64,000 bases of DNA from Pseudodesulfovibrio cashew. Its GTDB lineage: Bacteria > Desulfobacterota > Desulfovibrionia > Desulfovibrionales > Desulfovibrionaceae. Shown here in pieces: positions 62,900 to 64,000 of this stretch. Where the stretch lies: assembly GCF_009762795.1 (NCBI RefSeq), contig NZ_CP046400.1:1961501-2025500 (forward strand), given 5' to 3'. Below the pieces are notes generated by a model. That model worked only from the letters and a program-made list of their open reading frames with translations, was not told the origin of the DNA and searched no databases. The stretch's first letter is position 1. Each line of letters begins with the position of its first letter. Made by a program: the position numbers and the translations under genes.

Positions 62900-63988
62900 A
62901 TGAACAAGATTCGAGTAGGTTTTATCGGCTTGAACCCGGACAGCCATTGGGCTTCGACGGCACATATTCCGGCCCTCAAATCGCTTTCGGATGATTTCGA
63001 GGTTGTCGGTGTCGCCAACTCCACCCTTGAGAGCGCGAAGCGGACTGCCGAGGCGCTGAATCTGAAACACGCCTTCGCTAACCCCCGGGAGCTTGTTGCT
63101 TCCGAAGAGATCGATCTCGTCGTAGTGACGGTCAAGGTCCCGTATCACTATGAACTGGTGAGCGCCGCACTCGAAGCGGGCAAGCACGTGCATTGCGAGT
63201 GGCCCCTGGGCAACGGCCTGGACGAGGCCCACAAGCTGACCGCTCTGGCAGCGGAGAAGGGCGTCGTGAACACCGTGGGTACGCAGATGCGTGCTGCCGT
63301 CGAAGTGAAATATCTGCGGCAGCTTGTTGCCGACGGCTATGTCGGCGATGTGCTGTCCACCACCCTGGTCGGCGATGCCGGAGGGTGGGGCCCCGAGACA
63401 GTTGCCGATCTTGCCTACCTCAACGACAAGTCCACCGGCGCGACAATGCTGACCATTCCGTTCGGTCACACCCTTGCGGGCGTGCGGGATGTGCTCGGCG
63501 AGTTCGCGGACATCTCCGGCCGCATGATCCTCAGGCGTGACCAGGTCCGGGTCACCGATACTGGTGAAACCCTGACCGCCACCTCCGAAGACCAGATCAT
63601 GGTCAACGGAGTCCTGGAAAGCGGTGCCGCCTTCTCCGCCCATTACCGTGGCGGCATGTCCCGGGGGACCAACTTCCTCTGGGAGATCAACGGCACCGAA
63701 GGCGACATTCAGGTCACCGCCGGTTTCGGCCACGGCCAGATGGCCCAACTGTCCATCTCGGGAGCGCGCGGTGAAGAGACTGGAATGCAGCCTCTGACTC
63801 CCCCTGCCGAAATGTACGACGGTCTTCCGGATGAGGTCATCCCGCGCAATGTCCGCGGAATTTACGCCCTGATAGCAAAGGACATCCGAAACAATACCCG
63901 TGAAGCCCCCAGCTTCGGGGACGCGCTCAGACTCCATGAGCTGCTCGATGCGATCGAACAGTCCTCGCAGCAGTGCGCCGGAAAGTAG
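62900..63988 (+). CDS. Gfo/Idh/MocA-family oxidoreductase
   Basis: A 362-residue protein from ATG 62900, preferred over the upstream ATG 62756 because the Rossmann fold starts MNKIRVGFIGLNPDSHWAS. NAD(P)-binding is shown by GFIGL and the following strand-helix pattern; VVTVKVPYH and CEWPLGNGL (~97-105, the usual E-K-P position) follow. The C-terminal half is the beta-sheet substrate domain (LLGDAGG.. region, then EINGTEGDIQVT and ARGEETG). The family oxidises or reduces sugars and inositol-like compounds. The 240-bp gap before it has no gene and may hold its promoter. Confidence 0.9.
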   Translation: MNKIRVGFIGLNPDSHWASTAHIPALKSLSDDFEVVGVANSTLESAKRTAEALNLKHAFANPRELVASEEIDLVVVTVKVPYHYELVSAALEAGKHVHCEWPLGNGLDEAHKLTALAAEKGVVNTVGTQMRAAVEVKYLRQLVADGYVGDVLSTTLVGDAGGWGPETVADLAYLNDKSTGATMLTIPFGHTLAGVRDVLGEFADISGRMILRRDQVRVTDTGETLTATSEDQIMVNGVLESGAAFSAHYRGGMSRGTNFLWEINGTEGDIQVTAGFGHGQMAQLSISGARGEETGMQPLTPPAEMYDGLPDEVIPRNVRGIYALIAKDIRNNTREAPSFGDALRLHELLDAIEQSSQQCAGK

Positions 63989-64000
63989 GAAACTTGTCAG

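Overview
The window looks like chromosomal DNA of a Desulfovibrionales-type anaerobe (Desulfovibrio/Pseudodesulfovibrio-like). This is inferred from a giant LapA-style calcium-repeat adhesin, a molybdopterin (acetylene hydratase-type) oxidoreductase next to a DUF169 protein, a Ros/MucR zinc-finger regulator and the codon usage. No species call is possible from the sequence alone.

Layout. (1) 1-9398, minus strand: the N-terminal 3,132 residues of a giant secreted adhesin with about 28 near-identical 100-residue repeats; its end lies outside the window. (2) 10203-10278: tRNA-Ala(GGC), whose 3' half is the insertion target for a tandem array of mobile elements. Copies of the tRNA 3' half recur at 26612, 49802 and 51242, with a decayed one at 54139. 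(3) Island A (10279-26658): integrase, excisionase-like gene, a second recombinase, a very large DUF4011 helicase-nuclease whose N-terminus is split off by a one-base frameshift, a HARE-HTH nuclease, and a compact five-gene operon: Cys-rich peptide, two E1/ThiF-like enzymes, a membrane TPR protein and a UvrA-like ATPase. (4) Island B (26659-49847): three accessory orphans, a complete type I restriction-modification system (hsdR-hsdM-hsdS), a MucR/DUF2958/lipoprotein group, and a phage- or plasmid-like replication module (ribbon-helix-helix protein, T4-gp41-like DnaB helicase, replication-initiator winged helix). All three replication genes carry a +1 frameshift and sit beside a cluster of strong hairpins. 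Small orphans, an excisionase, an integrase and a DUF6236 protein complete the island. (5) Island C (49848-51286): a 1.4-kb att-flanked unit with one gene and no integrase. (6) Island D remnant (51287-about 54163): an integrase 3' fragment plus a secreted Gly-rich protein and a lipoprotein. (7) 54468-63988: ordinary chromosomal metabolism: molybdopterin enzyme and DUF169 protein with a divergent LysR regulator; YqhC-like AraC regulator divergent from an iron alcohol dehydrogenase, exported alpha/beta hydrolase, hexapeptide acetyltransferase and Gfo/Idh/MocA oxidoreductase.

Working together. Islands A and B read as defence/competition islands stacked at one tRNA gene. Each element carries its own short repeats near both ends, which I interpret as integrase arm sites. 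The most unusual system is the peptide / E1 / E1 / TPR / UvrA operon (20567-26394). Both E1-like proteins appear to have N-terminal leader-binding (RRE-like) domains, suggesting an undescribed ribosomally made, modified peptide (RiPP) with a UvrA-type self-protection protein.
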